Below are positions 54,737-63,465 of a stretch of DNA of 64,000 nt, one piece after another (the stretch's first letter is position 1; the number at the start of each line of letters is the position of its first letter). This DNA is from Pseudomonas sp. RSB 5.4 (GTDB taxonomy: Bacteria > Pseudomonadota > Gammaproteobacteria > Pseudomonadales > Pseudomonadaceae). The translations under genes and the position numbers were made by a program. The notes beneath the pieces were generated by a model. The model saw only the letters and a program-made list of their open reading frames with translations. It did no database searches and was not told where the DNA came from. The stretch lies in assembly GCF_037126175.1 (NCBI RefSeq), contig NZ_CP146986.1, forward strand, positions 992,001 through 1,056,000, written 5' to 3'.

Positions 54737-55807
54737 ATGCTCAATCCGGCATTGATTCAATGGCTGGAACACAACGCCCAGGCACTGGATGTGGGCGACG
54801 GCGATCCGCAGCAGGTGCTGACGCAATTGGCGCAGGCTCAGGTGCTGCGCGTCGGCATCAACCCGGCGCTGGGCGGCAGCGGCGGTCACGTCAGTGATGC
54901 CGTGGAAACCCTGGCCGCTGTCGCCAGCCATTCACTGGCGGCGGCGTTTGTGTTCTGGGGCCAACGGGCCTTTATCGAATACCTGCTGCACAGTCCCAAC
55001 GCTGCGCTGAGGGAAAAACTGCTGCCGTCACTGCTCAGTGGAGAGCTGGCCGGAGCCACCGGTTTGTCCAACGCGATGAAGTACCTGTCCGGCATCGAGG
55101 CATTGCAAGTGCGCGCCGCCCACACCGCAGACGGCTGGACCTTGAACGGGCGCCTGCACTGGGTCACCAATCTGCGCAAAAGCGGTTTTGTGGTGGCAGC
55201 GGCAATCGAGCACGAGGAGGGCGGCTCGCCGTTCGTGCTGGCGATTGCGGATGACGCTGCTGGTGTGCAACGTTCCGCCGACCTGCAACTGATGGGGCTG
55301 CAATCGAGTAACACGGCTGCGATCGATTTCGCGCAAGTGGCGGTCGGACGCGAATGGTTGCTGCATGAAGATGCACGCAAGTTTCTGCCGGCGGTACGCC
55401 CGGCGTTTCTCGGTCTGCAATGCGGTATGGCGATCGGTCTGGCGCGACGGGCACTGACCGAGGTCGAAGGACATTTGCAGGACGGGCGCTCGATCCTGCT
55501 GGAGCCGTTGCAGGAACAACGCGAGCTACTGGCGCAGACCGTCGATGCGCTCAAGCAGGGCCTGCACGACGGACGTTTCCTGACCCAGCCGGGTGCGTTA
55601 TTCCAGATCCGCATCGCGCTGGCCGAATCCGCCGCCAACGCCGTGCAACTGGAACTGCAATCCAGCGGCGGCAAAGCCTATCTGACCGAGCACGGCAGCG
55701 GTTTCGCCCGGCGCTGGCGCGAGTCGGCGTTCGTGCCGATTGTCACCCCAAGCCTGGTGCAACTGCGCGCCGAATTGCAGCGGCAGAAACGGGAAGCGAC
55801 GGCATGA
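54737..55807 (+). CDS. Acyl-CoA dehydrogenase-family flavoprotein
   Basis: 356 residues from the ATG at 54737, with AAAGGAG 9 nt upstream; an earlier in-frame start lies inside the previous gene and is rejected. Layout is that of the acyl-CoA dehydrogenase superfamily: helical N-terminus, a middle beta domain (AGATGLSNAMKYLSGIEALQV to LNGRLHWVTNLRKSGFVVAA) and a helical C-terminal domain. It is shorter than typical fatty-acyl dehydrogenases (about 380-400). Its position between an AhpD-like gene and a sulfonate-type importer resembles SfnC/DszC-like flavin monooxygenase loci, so it may desulfurise or oxidise an imported compound. That role is inference. The stop overlaps the next ATG by 4 bp. 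Confidence 0.88.
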   Translation: MLNPALIQWLEHNAQALDVGDGDPQQVLTQLAQAQVLRVGINPALGGSGGHVSDAVETLAAVASHSLAAAFVFWGQRAFIEYLLHSPNAALREKLLPSLLSGELAGATGLSNAMKYLSGIEALQVRAAHTADGWTLNGRLHWVTNLRKSGFVVAAAIEHEEGGSPFVLAIADDAAGVQRSADLQLMGLQSSNTAAIDFAQVAVGREWLLHEDARKFLPAVRPAFLGLQCGMAIGLARRALTEVEGHLQDGRSILLEPLQEQRELLAQTVDALKQGLHDGRFLTQPGALFQIRIALAESAANAVQLELQSSGGKAYLTEHGSGFARRWRESAFVPIVTPSLVQLRAELQRQKREATA

Positions 55808-56646
55808 CTGCGCCGCTGCTGGAGGCGCACGGCATCAGCCTCGGCTACCCGCGAGAGCAGGACTGGCACACCGTGCTGGAACACTTCGACCTGCAATTGC
55901 AGCCCGGTGAAGTGGTGACCATTCTCGGCCCCAGCGGTGTCGGCAAATCCAGTCTGCTGCGAGTGCTGGCGGGTTTGCAGGCGCCGCAACAGGGCCGGGT
56001 GAGCCTGCTTGGCGAGCCACTGACCGGCGCGCATCCACGGGTGGCGGTGGCGTTTCAGGACCCGAGCCTGTTGCCGTGGCTGACTCTGGAAAAGAACGTC
56101 GCCTTCGGCCTCGACTTCGCCCGCCAGCCGCACCTGACGGCCGAGCAGCGCAAGGCGCGGATCGACCACGCAATTGCCGCGGTTGGCCTAGAACATGCGC
56201 GGTCGCAGCACCCGGCGCAGTTGTCCGGCGGCATGGCCCAACGCACCGCGTTGGCCCGCTGTCTGGCGCGGCAGCCGCAGGTGCTGTTGCTCGATGAACC
56301 GTTCGGCGCGCTGGATGAAATCACCCGCGCTGACATGCAGCAGTTGCTCCTGCAACTGATTGCCGAGCACCACACCGCAGCCGTGTTGATCACCCACGAC
56401 ATCGACGAAGCCCTGCTGCTTTCCGAGCGGATTCTGCTACTGGGTAACAGCCCGGCGCACATCCTCGGCGAGTGGCGCATCGACCTGCCTCAGCCGCGTG
56501 CCGAGCTGGTCGAAGAACTGGGCGCGCTGCGCATCGACATCCTCAAAACCCTTCGGCGGGCGAGCCGCAACTCCCTCACTCAACCTGTGCCCGCTACGTC
56601 GGAGATTGACCATGTGCCTGGACGACTTCACTCACACACGTCGTGA
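55804..56646 (+). CDS. SsuB/TauB-like ABC importer ATPase
   Basis: 280-residue ATPase of the nitrate/sulfonate/taurine type. Walker A GPSGVGKSS, Q-loop VAFQDPSLLPWL, signature LSGGMAQRTALARCLARQP, Walker B VLLLDEPFGALDE and His switch LITHDIDEAL. The ATG overlaps the flavoprotein stop (ATGA). Its 3' end overlaps the start of the binding-protein gene by 35 bp. Energises the permease encoded two genes downstream. Confidence 0.92.
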   Translation: MTAPLLEAHGISLGYPREQDWHTVLEHFDLQLQPGEVVTILGPSGVGKSSLLRVLAGLQAPQQGRVSLLGEPLTGAHPRVAVAFQDPSLLPWLTLEKNVAFGLDFARQPHLTAEQRKARIDHAIAAVGLEHARSQHPAQLSGGMAQRTALARCLARQPQVLLLDEPFGALDEITRADMQQLLLQLIAEHHTAAVLITHDIDEALLLSERILLLGNSPAHILGEWRIDLPQPRAELVEELGALRIDILKTLRRASRNSLTQPVPATSEIDHVPGRLHSHTS

Positions 56647-57811
56647 CTTCCTCAAACTCAGCGCGCTGCTGACTGCCGGCGGTGCGTTGCCGCTGCTCAA
56701 CAGCCTCAGCGCGCGCGCCGCTGCCGAGCCGAACGCGCCAGTGCGCATCGGTTATCTGCCGATCACCGACGCCACGCCGTTGCTGGTCGCACACAACAAT
56801 GGCCTGTTCGAGGCCGAAGGTATTCAGGCTGAACGCCCGGTGCTGCTGCGCAGTTGGGCGCAGGTGATCGAGGCGTTCATTTCCGGACAGGTCAACGTGA
56901 TTCACCTGCTGTCGCCGATGACGGTGTGGGCGCGCTACGGCAGCAAGGTGCCGGCCAAGGTCGTGGCGTGGAACCACGTTGGTGGCTCGGGTCTGACCGT
57001 GGCGCCGGGCATCACCGAGGTCAAGCAACTCGGTGGGCAATCGGTGGCGATACCGTTCTGGTACTCGATTCATAACGTGGTGGTGCAGCAACTGTTCCGC
57101 GACCACGGACTGGTGCCGGTGAGCAAATCGGCGAGCGCCGCGCTGGCGCCGAACGAAGTCAATCTGCTGGTGCTGCCGCCGTCGGATATGCCGCCGGCCC
57201 TGGCGAGCAAACGCATCGCCGGCTACATCGTCGCCGAGCCGTTCAACGCCCTGGCCGAGGAGCTCAAGGTCGGCCGCGTGCAGCGCTTTACCGGCGACGT
57301 CTGGCGCAATCACGCCTGCTGCGTGGTGTTCATGCATGAGCAGGATCTGAACAACCGTCCCGAGTGGTCGCAGAAAGTGGTCAACGCGATCGTCAAGGCG
57401 CAGGTCTGGACCCGCGACAACCGCGCCGAGGCGGCGAAACTACTGTCCAAGGACGGCGCCAATCGCTACACCCCGCACGCGCAACCGGTGCTCGACCGGG
57501 TGCTGTCGCCGGCCACCAGCGACCGCGAGCAATACCTGGCCAGCGGCGCGATCCAGCACAGCCAGTGGGACGAGCAGCGCATCGACTTTCAGCCGTACCC
57601 GTTCCCCAGCTACACCGAAGAACTGGTCAAACGTCTGAAGGACACCTTGATCGAGGGTGATAAAGGCTTCCTCGCCAGCCTTGATCCGCAGCAAACCGCT
57701 AAAGATCTGGTGGACGATCGCTTTGTGCGCAACGCCATTGCGGCGGTGGGTGGCATGCAGACCTTCGGCCTGCCGGAAAGCTTCGAACGCAGCGAGGAGT
57801 TCAGCCTCTGA
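56612..57811 (+). CDS. NrtA/SsuA-like substrate-binding protein with Tat-type signal
   Basis: 399-residue periplasmic binding protein. The N-terminus MCLDDFTHTRRDFLKLSALLTAGGALPLL has a twin-arginine RRDFLK motif, so export is probably by the Tat pathway. The fold (VRIGYLPITDATPLLVAHNNGLFEAEGI, then LLSPMTVWARYGSKVPAKVVAW) is that of nitrate/sulfonate/taurine-binding proteins. Start ATG at 56612 with CGGAG 7 nt upstream; the gene begins inside the ATPase gene. The stop overlaps the permease start by 1 bp. Ligand unknown. Confidence 0.9.
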   Translation: MCLDDFTHTRRDFLKLSALLTAGGALPLLNSLSARAAAEPNAPVRIGYLPITDATPLLVAHNNGLFEAEGIQAERPVLLRSWAQVIEAFISGQVNVIHLLSPMTVWARYGSKVPAKVVAWNHVGGSGLTVAPGITEVKQLGGQSVAIPFWYSIHNVVVQQLFRDHGLVPVSKSASAALAPNEVNLLVLPPSDMPPALASKRIAGYIVAEPFNALAEELKVGRVQRFTGDVWRNHACCVVFMHEQDLNNRPEWSQKVVNAIVKAQVWTRDNRAEAAKLLSKDGANRYTPHAQPVLDRVLSPATSDREQYLASGAIQHSQWDEQRIDFQPYPFPSYTEELVKRLKDTLIEGDKGFLASLDPQQTAKDLVDDRFVRNAIAAVGGMQTFGLPESFERSEEFSL

Positions 57812-58575
57812 TGCGTCAACGATCTTCATCGACCGTGCACGGTTTGTTGGGCGTAGCAGGGCTGTTGTGCCTGTTGCTGCTGTGGTGGCTGGGCGTGCAT
57901 CTGCTCGGTGGCAACGACAGCCTGGCGCTGCGCTTTTCACCCGAGGCGACGCTGGCCAGCCTCGGCGAACTGCTGCTGCGCCCGGAGCTGTACGAGCATG
58001 TGCTGGTCAGCCTGAAACGGATTGTGGTCGGCCTGCTGCTGGCGTTGCTGATCGGCGTGCCGCTGGGCCTGATGATCGGCAGCTACCGACATCTGGAGGC
58101 GGCGACCACGCCGGCGTTTCAGTTTCTGCGGATGATCTCACCGTTGTCGTGGATGCCGGTGGTGGTGATGCTGCTGGGCGTCGGTGATCAGCCGATCTAC
58201 TTCCTGCTGACCTTCGCTGCGGTATGGCCGATCCTGCTCAACACCGTGGCCGGCGTGCGCCAGCTCGACCCGCGCTGGCTGCAACTCAGTCGCAGCCTCA
58301 GCGCCACTCGTTGGGAAACCCTGCGCAAAGTGATCCTGCCCGGCGTACTCGGCCATGTGCTGACCGGAGTGCGGCTGTCGATCGGCATTCTGTGGATCGT
58401 GCTGGTGCCGTGCGAAATGCTCGGAGTCAGCGCGGGGTTGGGCTACTTCATTCTCGATACGCGAGATCGACTGGCGTATTCGGAGTTGATGGCGATGGTG
58501 CTGCTGATTGGCGTGCTGGGCTTTGCCCTGGATGCGTTTGCGCGGTGGCTACATCGGCGCTGGGCGCCGGCCTGA
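57811..58575 (+). CDS. SsuC/TauC-like ABC importer permease
   Basis: 254-residue inner-membrane permease with about six hydrophobic segments, beginning GLLGVAGLLCLLLLWWLGVHL. The EAA loop is QLSRSLSATRWETLRKVILPGVLGHVLTG. Start overlaps the previous stop by 1 bp, with GAGGAG 11 nt upstream. It is the last gene of the five-gene operon, and its end overlaps the convergent LysR gene by 27 bp. Confidence 0.92.
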   Translation: MRQRSSSTVHGLLGVAGLLCLLLLWWLGVHLLGGNDSLALRFSPEATLASLGELLLRPELYEHVLVSLKRIVVGLLLALLIGVPLGLMIGSYRHLEAATTPAFQFLRMISPLSWMPVVVMLLGVGDQPIYFLLTFAAVWPILLNTVAGVRQLDPRWLQLSRSLSATRWETLRKVILPGVLGHVLTGVRLSIGILWIVLVPCEMLGVSAGLGYFILDTRDRLAYSELMAMVLLIGVLGFALDAFARWLHRRWAPA

Positions 58576-59454
58576 GGCGCTGAATGCAGCGAGCAAATAG
58601 TCACGCACGTAAAGCAGGCTCGGGCTTTTCATCACGCTTTTGCTCCACACCAGATAGAGCACATTGACCGGTGCCTCGCTGGGCGGTGTCGGTGAAATCA
58701 GCCGACCGTCAGCGATGGCGTCGGCGCACTGGTAGTCCGGCAGCACGCTCCAGCCGTGGCCGCCGAGCACCAGCTCCTTGATGATCCGCAGGTCGGGAAT
58801 CGTCAGCGCCGCTTGCAGTTGCGGAGCGACCTGAAACATTGAAGTCCACAGTGGCCGAACCAGCGCCAGATCCTCATCGAAAGCGATCAGCGGGACTTGC
58901 TTGAGTTGTGCTTGATTCGGGTCTTTGCCGAGGCGATCCAGGAGGCTCGGTGCATACACCAGCAACAGGCGTTCGGTGAGCAAATGGGCGTAACCGTGGG
59001 ATTGTTCGTTGGGCATGGAGGCCGTGATCGCGAAGTCGGTCTGCTTCGCTTCGAGCATCTCGTAAATGCGCTTTTTGGCACCGGTGTGAAAACGCAGGGT
59101 GAAGCCTTCGTCCATCAGCGGTGCGAGGCGAGCGGCGACTAGCGCATGGAGGAAGTCGGAGGGGCCGACCAGATGCACTGTGCCGCCCTTGATCAGGCCC
59201 GGACGCAGCGACGCGATCTTGTTTTCCAGACCATCGAGAAACGGTGCCACCGAACGCGCCAGTTCATCCGCCGCTTCGGTGGGTTCCACCCCCCGAGGCA
59301 AACGCTGAAACAGCGGTTTGCCGACCAGCGCCTCCAGCGCCTGCACATGCATCGACGCCGCCGGTTGGGTGATGCCCAAATGGTCCGCCGCCCTGGAGAA
59401 CGACTTGGTGCGGTACGCTTCGAGGAATGTGCGCAGGTGGGTGAGGTGGCTCAT
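58549..59454 (-). CDS. LysR-family transcriptional regulator
   Basis: 301 residues. The N-terminal helix-turn-helix is MSHLTHLRTFLEAYRTKSFSRAADHLGITQPAASMHVQALEALVGKPLFQR. The inducer-binding domain follows (TVHLVGPSDFLHALVAARL, AFDEDLALVRPLW). It lies 33 bp downstream of the MFS gene on the same strand, so the two may be co-transcribed and functionally linked. It is convergent with the ABC operon and overlaps its last gene. Confidence 0.93.
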   Translation of the reverse strand: MSHLTHLRTFLEAYRTKSFSRAADHLGITQPAASMHVQALEALVGKPLFQRLPRGVEPTEAADELARSVAPFLDGLENKIASLRPGLIKGGTVHLVGPSDFLHALVAARLAPLMDEGFTLRFHTGAKKRIYEMLEAKQTDFAITASMPNEQSHGYAHLLTERLLLVYAPSLLDRLGKDPNQAQLKQVPLIAFDEDLALVRPLWTSMFQVAPQLQAALTIPDLRIIKELVLGGHGWSVLPDYQCADAIADGRLISPTPPSEAPVNVLYLVWSKSVMKSPSLLYVRDYLLAAFSASGRRPAPM

Positions 59455-59487
59455 GGTGCTTCGGCGCCCGTGAAAATGTAGGTTGGC

Positions 59488-60669
59488 TTACAGATTATCA
59501 GCCGTGCGATAGCGCGGCGTAGCGAACATTTGACTTAACACCAGAAGCAGCCCCAGCGCCGAGACTGCCGCACCTGTCAGCCCGACATGACTGAGGCCCA
59601 CCTGGCTGATCGTCACGCCACCTAGCACCGAACCCAGCGCGATCCCCGAGTTGAACCCGGCAATGTTCAGCCCGGCCGCAACGCCATGTGCGTGCGGCGC
59701 ATGTCGTTCGGCGATTCCCAGCAGCCGGGCCTGCAAGGCCGGCACTGCAGCAAAGCTGAACATCCCCAACAAGCCGACGAGCAAGCCCATCATCCACGGC
59801 GAACCGGAAAAGCCCCACATGCCCGCTGTCACCCCTACGATCCCGGCAATCAATGTGGCGCTGGCGCGATCCACTCCCCAGGCATCGGTCAGTTTGCCGC
59901 CCAGTACATTGCCGATGGCTGCCATCGCGCCGTACAACAACATGAACACGCCGACAGTGGCGGCCGTGGTATGAGTGACTTCAGTCAGCATTGGCGCGAT
60001 GTAGGTGTAGGCGACGAACGAACCGGCGTAGCCGAGCACAGTGACCAAGGCGCCGGCCAGCAACTTGCCGTTGAGCAGCGCTTTAAGGCTGTGTAACGCC
60101 GAGCTGCCGTCGGAAGCAGTCGGTAGCGGATCGCGCATGCCGAACAGCAAACCGAAGAAACCTATCGCTCCGAACACGGCAATCGCCGCCAGCACCACGC
60201 GCCACGACATTACGCCACCCAGATAGGTGCTGACAGGCACGCCAATCGCCATCGCCAGGGTAAACCCGCCAAACACCACTGCCACTGCGCTCCCTGCGCG
60301 ACCCGGCCCGGCCAGACGCGCCGCGGTGCTTGAAGCCACCGCCAGGAACAGGCCATGTCCCATGCCGGCGATGAATCGCGCTACCAGCATCAAGGTCAGC
60401 GAGGTTGCAAACGCCGCGGCGAGACTGCCGACGGTGAATACCAGAGCGGTCACCAGCATTACGTTCTTGCGCGACCAACTTGCGGTCAATGCACTGAAGA
60501 CCGGTGCTGAGAAAGTGGCGCCCAAGGCATACGCAGTGATGGTTGCCCCGGTCGCCTCGACGTCGACGCCGAGACTGCGAGCCATGACGTCGGTGAGGCC
60601 GATCGGAACGAATTCGGCCAGACCCAAGGCAAAGGCGCTGAGGGTAAAGATGTAGATGACAAAGGGCAT
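59488..60669 (-). CDS. MFS drug/sugar efflux transporter (DHA1 type)
   Basis: 393-residue major-facilitator transporter with about 12 hydrophobic segments. I chose the ATG at 60669 (MPFVIYIFTLSAFALGLAEFVPIG), with GAGG just upstream on the minus strand; the frame extends 104 codons further 5' without credible coding. Family marks are FVPIGLTDVMARSLGV, GHGLFLAVASSTAARL and VFGGFTLAMAIGVPVSTYLGG, as in AraJ/YdhP-like exporters. Substrate unknown. It is followed by the LysR gene. Confidence 0.92.
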   Translation of the reverse strand: MPFVIYIFTLSAFALGLAEFVPIGLTDVMARSLGVDVEATGATITAYALGATFSAPVFSALTASWSRKNVMLVTALVFTVGSLAAAFATSLTLMLVARFIAGMGHGLFLAVASSTAARLAGPGRAGSAVAVVFGGFTLAMAIGVPVSTYLGGVMSWRVVLAAIAVFGAIGFFGLLFGMRDPLPTASDGSSALHSLKALLNGKLLAGALVTVLGYAGSFVAYTYIAPMLTEVTHTTAATVGVFMLLYGAMAAIGNVLGGKLTDAWGVDRASATLIAGIVGVTAGMWGFSGSPWMMGLLVGLLGMFSFAAVPALQARLLGIAERHAPHAHGVAAGLNIAGFNSGIALGSVLGGVTISQVGLSHVGLTGAAVSALGLLLVLSQMFATPRYRTADNL

Positions 60670-60823
60670 GGGAGCCTCGCTCAAGAAGGAATTTGGCGAG
60701 AGGCTAGGGATTGGTGACGCATAAGTGAAATTGGCGATTTCGCGTACTGGCATAAATAAATTCATACCTTGCCAGAATCCATATGCGGCACAAAAGCCTG
60801 CAGGCTCAGTCGATTGCAACGAG

Positions 60824-60890
60824 GCTGTGATCTTTTGATGTTTGGATTCAAGATCGACAGATCGCAGCGTGCCGCAACTCTTGCAAGGAG
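60824..60890. repeat. Degenerate copy of the CTGTAGGAGCTGCCG-class inverted repeat
   Basis: GCTGTGATCTTTTGAT and GATCGCAGC (to 60868) form imperfect arms, followed by GTGCCGCAACTCTTGCAAGG, a decayed form of the outer arm seen at 31070-31156. It lies in the 223-bp gap between the mscS-type and MFS genes. Confidence 0.65.
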
Positions 60891-60892
60891 GA

Positions 60893-63271
60893 TTACGTCG
60901 CTGACGGTTTCGCCAACGCAATCCCCGCATCCCCCAACCGCTTGAGTATCTCGAACAACAGATCACTCTTGGTCCCGCCAACTATCCGCGGGCTGCCGAC
61001 GTAGCCTGTTACCGTCAAGGTGATGCCATCCGGCGAGAGTTTGCTGAAGCGCACGTACGACGCCGGTTTGTCGAGGATGTTTTCGTTTTCGCGGTAGGTG
61101 TTCAGCAGCAGTTCCTTGACCTGTTCGGGGTCGATGTCCAGCGGGAACATCAGCTCCAGGCTTGCCACCCCTTGGGCGCTGCCGCCGAGGGTGACGTTGC
61201 GCAGGTTCTGCGAGATCAGTTGCGAGTTGGGCACGATGACGATGGAGCGGTCGCTGAGTTGGATTTCCGTGGCGCGCACATTGATTCGGCGGATGTCGCC
61301 TTCGACGCCGCTGATGCTGATCAGGTCGCCGACCTTCACCGGGCGCTCGGTGAGCAGGATCAGCCCGGAAACGAAGTTCTTGACGATCTCCTGCAGGCCG
61401 AAGCCGATCCCCACCGACAGCGCACTGACGATCCACGCCAGATTGGTCCAGCGCACGCCCAGCGACGACAGCGTCAGGAGGATGACCGTGGCATAACCGA
61501 TGTTGGAAAACAGCGTACTCAGCGACGCGCACATGCCCGGGTCCATGTCGGTCTTGGGCAGGAATTCGTTGTCGAGCCAGCGGCGCAGGGCGCGGATCAG
61601 GTAGATGCCGATCAGCAGTGCCAGCACCGCATTGATCAAATGCGCGGGGACGATGTTCAGCTTGCGCAACCCGGCGCCGCCAAGGATGCCGAGGACATTG
61701 CTGGTCAACTGCCCAAACGTGGTGCCGATGCCGCCGACGAAGAGGGTAATCACCGCCAGCAACAGCAGCCCGGCGCGGCTGGCACCGGACAGCACAATCG
61801 AAATCTGCTCCAGCCGCCGGTCGCCCAAGCCCAGGGTCTGCTTGATGGTCTTGCCGGCCGAGTAGCGTGGCGAGAACAGATATTCGCAGGCGTCCTTGAC
61901 CACCTGCACCAGCAAATAGAACCCGGCCAACACGATATAGGCCCAGACCAATTCATAGGTGACGAAACGAGCCAGCGACACATAGCCGGTGAGCAGAGCC
62001 AGCGCCGACACGCACATGCACACCGTGGCGATGCTGTAGATCGCCCCGGCAAATGTGCTGCCGGCCTCCGGTTCATTGGCGCTGATCAACGCCTTGCGCA
62101 CTCTGCCGACGCGCAACAGCAGCGGCACCAGAATCACGATCACCACGATGGCAATCACCCCACGTTGAGCGATCACGATCTGGCTGCTCATACCGGTGGC
62201 ATTGCTGACCTGCACCAGCGTCACCAACACTAGGAGGATGGCCGCGAGAATCCTTGGATAGGGTCTCAGGGCCAGCGCCACCGGGTCGGCAATCGCCGGC
62301 AGCCGCCACGAGGGATGTTTGGTCGACAGCAGTGCGCGGCTCAACGCGGTGATCAGGACGCAGGCATAGACTGCTTTTTCGAATTCCTCGGAAAAAGTCT
62401 GCAGCACCGGCGTCAGCGGTTCGTGGCGGGTGCAGGCGTAAAACAGCAGGTGCAGGGCGATGGCCGTGGTGCCAAGGGTCGCCAGCGCCGAAGCGAACGC
62501 CAGCGCGCTGCGGCGCAGGCGCCCCTCCGGCATGCGGTGGATGCACAGCCAGGTCAGGCCGCGCTCGGCGAGTCGGCGGCCGAGCGTCCAGAAAGCCAGC
62601 GCCAGCAGCACCAGCACACAGGTGAAAAACCGCTGGCCGGGCGCCCAGACCGTGGCCCAGGTGAGGTTCACCTGATTGATGAAAAAATTCAGGCGCTGAC
62701 GGTCATCCGGCTCTGGCGACACCAATGGCGACCAGAAGTCCGGGCTCAGTATGCTGTCGGTGCGCAGGGTCAATTCGCTTTCAAGCAGCGTGCGGCGGAT
62801 GCCGGCGATTTGCGTGATCAGATCAGCCGCGCTTTGTTTGAGCGCGGCAAGGCTTTTGAGCGTGGCGTCGACCTTGTTTTTCTGTTCGCTGAGCATCGCC
62901 CGTTGTGCGGCGATTTCCGCTTGTTCGGCGGCGATCTGCGTATCCGGCGCTGCGCCGAGCACCCCCAGTTGCACCGTCAATTGAGCTTGCTGCGGCAACA
63001 ACGCCGCCGATAACCGATCAATGTCCAGAATGAACGTCTGTACCCGGTCTTGCGGGCCTTCGAGCTGGTTGTAGTTGTTGGCGGCGGAAATCTGCTGCTT
63101 CAGCCCGTCGAGGCGCATTTGCAGGGCTTGCAGATCACTTTGTGAGACTTCCACCAGCGGTGCCGCAGTGGTCGCTGTGGGCGCCGGTAAATCCGCCGCC
63201 CACAGCGCCGAACCGCCCGGAACAAGCACGGTCAGCGCGACAAAAAACAATGACTTCAATGTGTTGCGCAT
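60893..63271 (-). CDS. DUF3772-containing MscS-family mechanosensitive channel
   Basis: 792 residues from the ATG at 63271; an upstream TTG at 63301 is less likely because it would precede the signal peptide (MRNTLKSLFFVALTVLVPGGSALWA). A periplasmic DUF3772 region with coiled-coil character (about 50-190; AEQAEIAAQRAMLSEQKNKVDATLKSL) is followed by many membrane segments. The C-terminal MscS core has pore helix and beta domain GIGFGLQEIVKNFVSGLILLTERPVKVGDLISISGVEGDIRRINVRATEIQ. It resembles MscK/YbdG-type large channels that release solutes on osmotic downshock. Apparently monocistronic and divergent from the last gene of the window. Confidence 0.92.
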   Translation of the reverse strand: MRNTLKSLFFVALTVLVPGGSALWAADLPAPTATTAAPLVEVSQSDLQALQMRLDGLKQQISAANNYNQLEGPQDRVQTFILDIDRLSAALLPQQAQLTVQLGVLGAAPDTQIAAEQAEIAAQRAMLSEQKNKVDATLKSLAALKQSAADLITQIAGIRRTLLESELTLRTDSILSPDFWSPLVSPEPDDRQRLNFFINQVNLTWATVWAPGQRFFTCVLVLLALAFWTLGRRLAERGLTWLCIHRMPEGRLRRSALAFASALATLGTTAIALHLLFYACTRHEPLTPVLQTFSEEFEKAVYACVLITALSRALLSTKHPSWRLPAIADPVALALRPYPRILAAILLVLVTLVQVSNATGMSSQIVIAQRGVIAIVVIVILVPLLLRVGRVRKALISANEPEAGSTFAGAIYSIATVCMCVSALALLTGYVSLARFVTYELVWAYIVLAGFYLLVQVVKDACEYLFSPRYSAGKTIKQTLGLGDRRLEQISIVLSGASRAGLLLLAVITLFVGGIGTTFGQLTSNVLGILGGAGLRKLNIVPAHLINAVLALLIGIYLIRALRRWLDNEFLPKTDMDPGMCASLSTLFSNIGYATVILLTLSSLGVRWTNLAWIVSALSVGIGFGLQEIVKNFVSGLILLTERPVKVGDLISISGVEGDIRRINVRATEIQLSDRSIVIVPNSQLISQNLRNVTLGGSAQGVASLELMFPLDIDPEQVKELLLNTYRENENILDKPASYVRFSKLSPDGITLTVTGYVGSPRIVGGTKSDLLFEILKRLGDAGIALAKPSAT

Positions 63272-63465
63272 GAGAGGGGCCGGTTCTCGTTGATCACACA
63301 ATCTATGAGGTTAGGTGATCGAACCGGGCACGGCGGAAAATTTCCGGGGAGCAGGGCGGGCCGGTGAATCGGTCGCGTCGTGTACACCCTCAGTCTCAGC
63401 TAAGTATTGGCTCGTATCTTCCCCTCAGCGCAAGTTCGGCGCTGGACAGGAGAGGCGATCCACAC

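Noticed and set aside
59488..60981. 497-residue version of the MFS protein
   Set aside because: The extra N-terminal 104 residues are non-homologous, Cys/Arg-rich and cross an intergenic region; the family start is MPFVIYIF at 60669.
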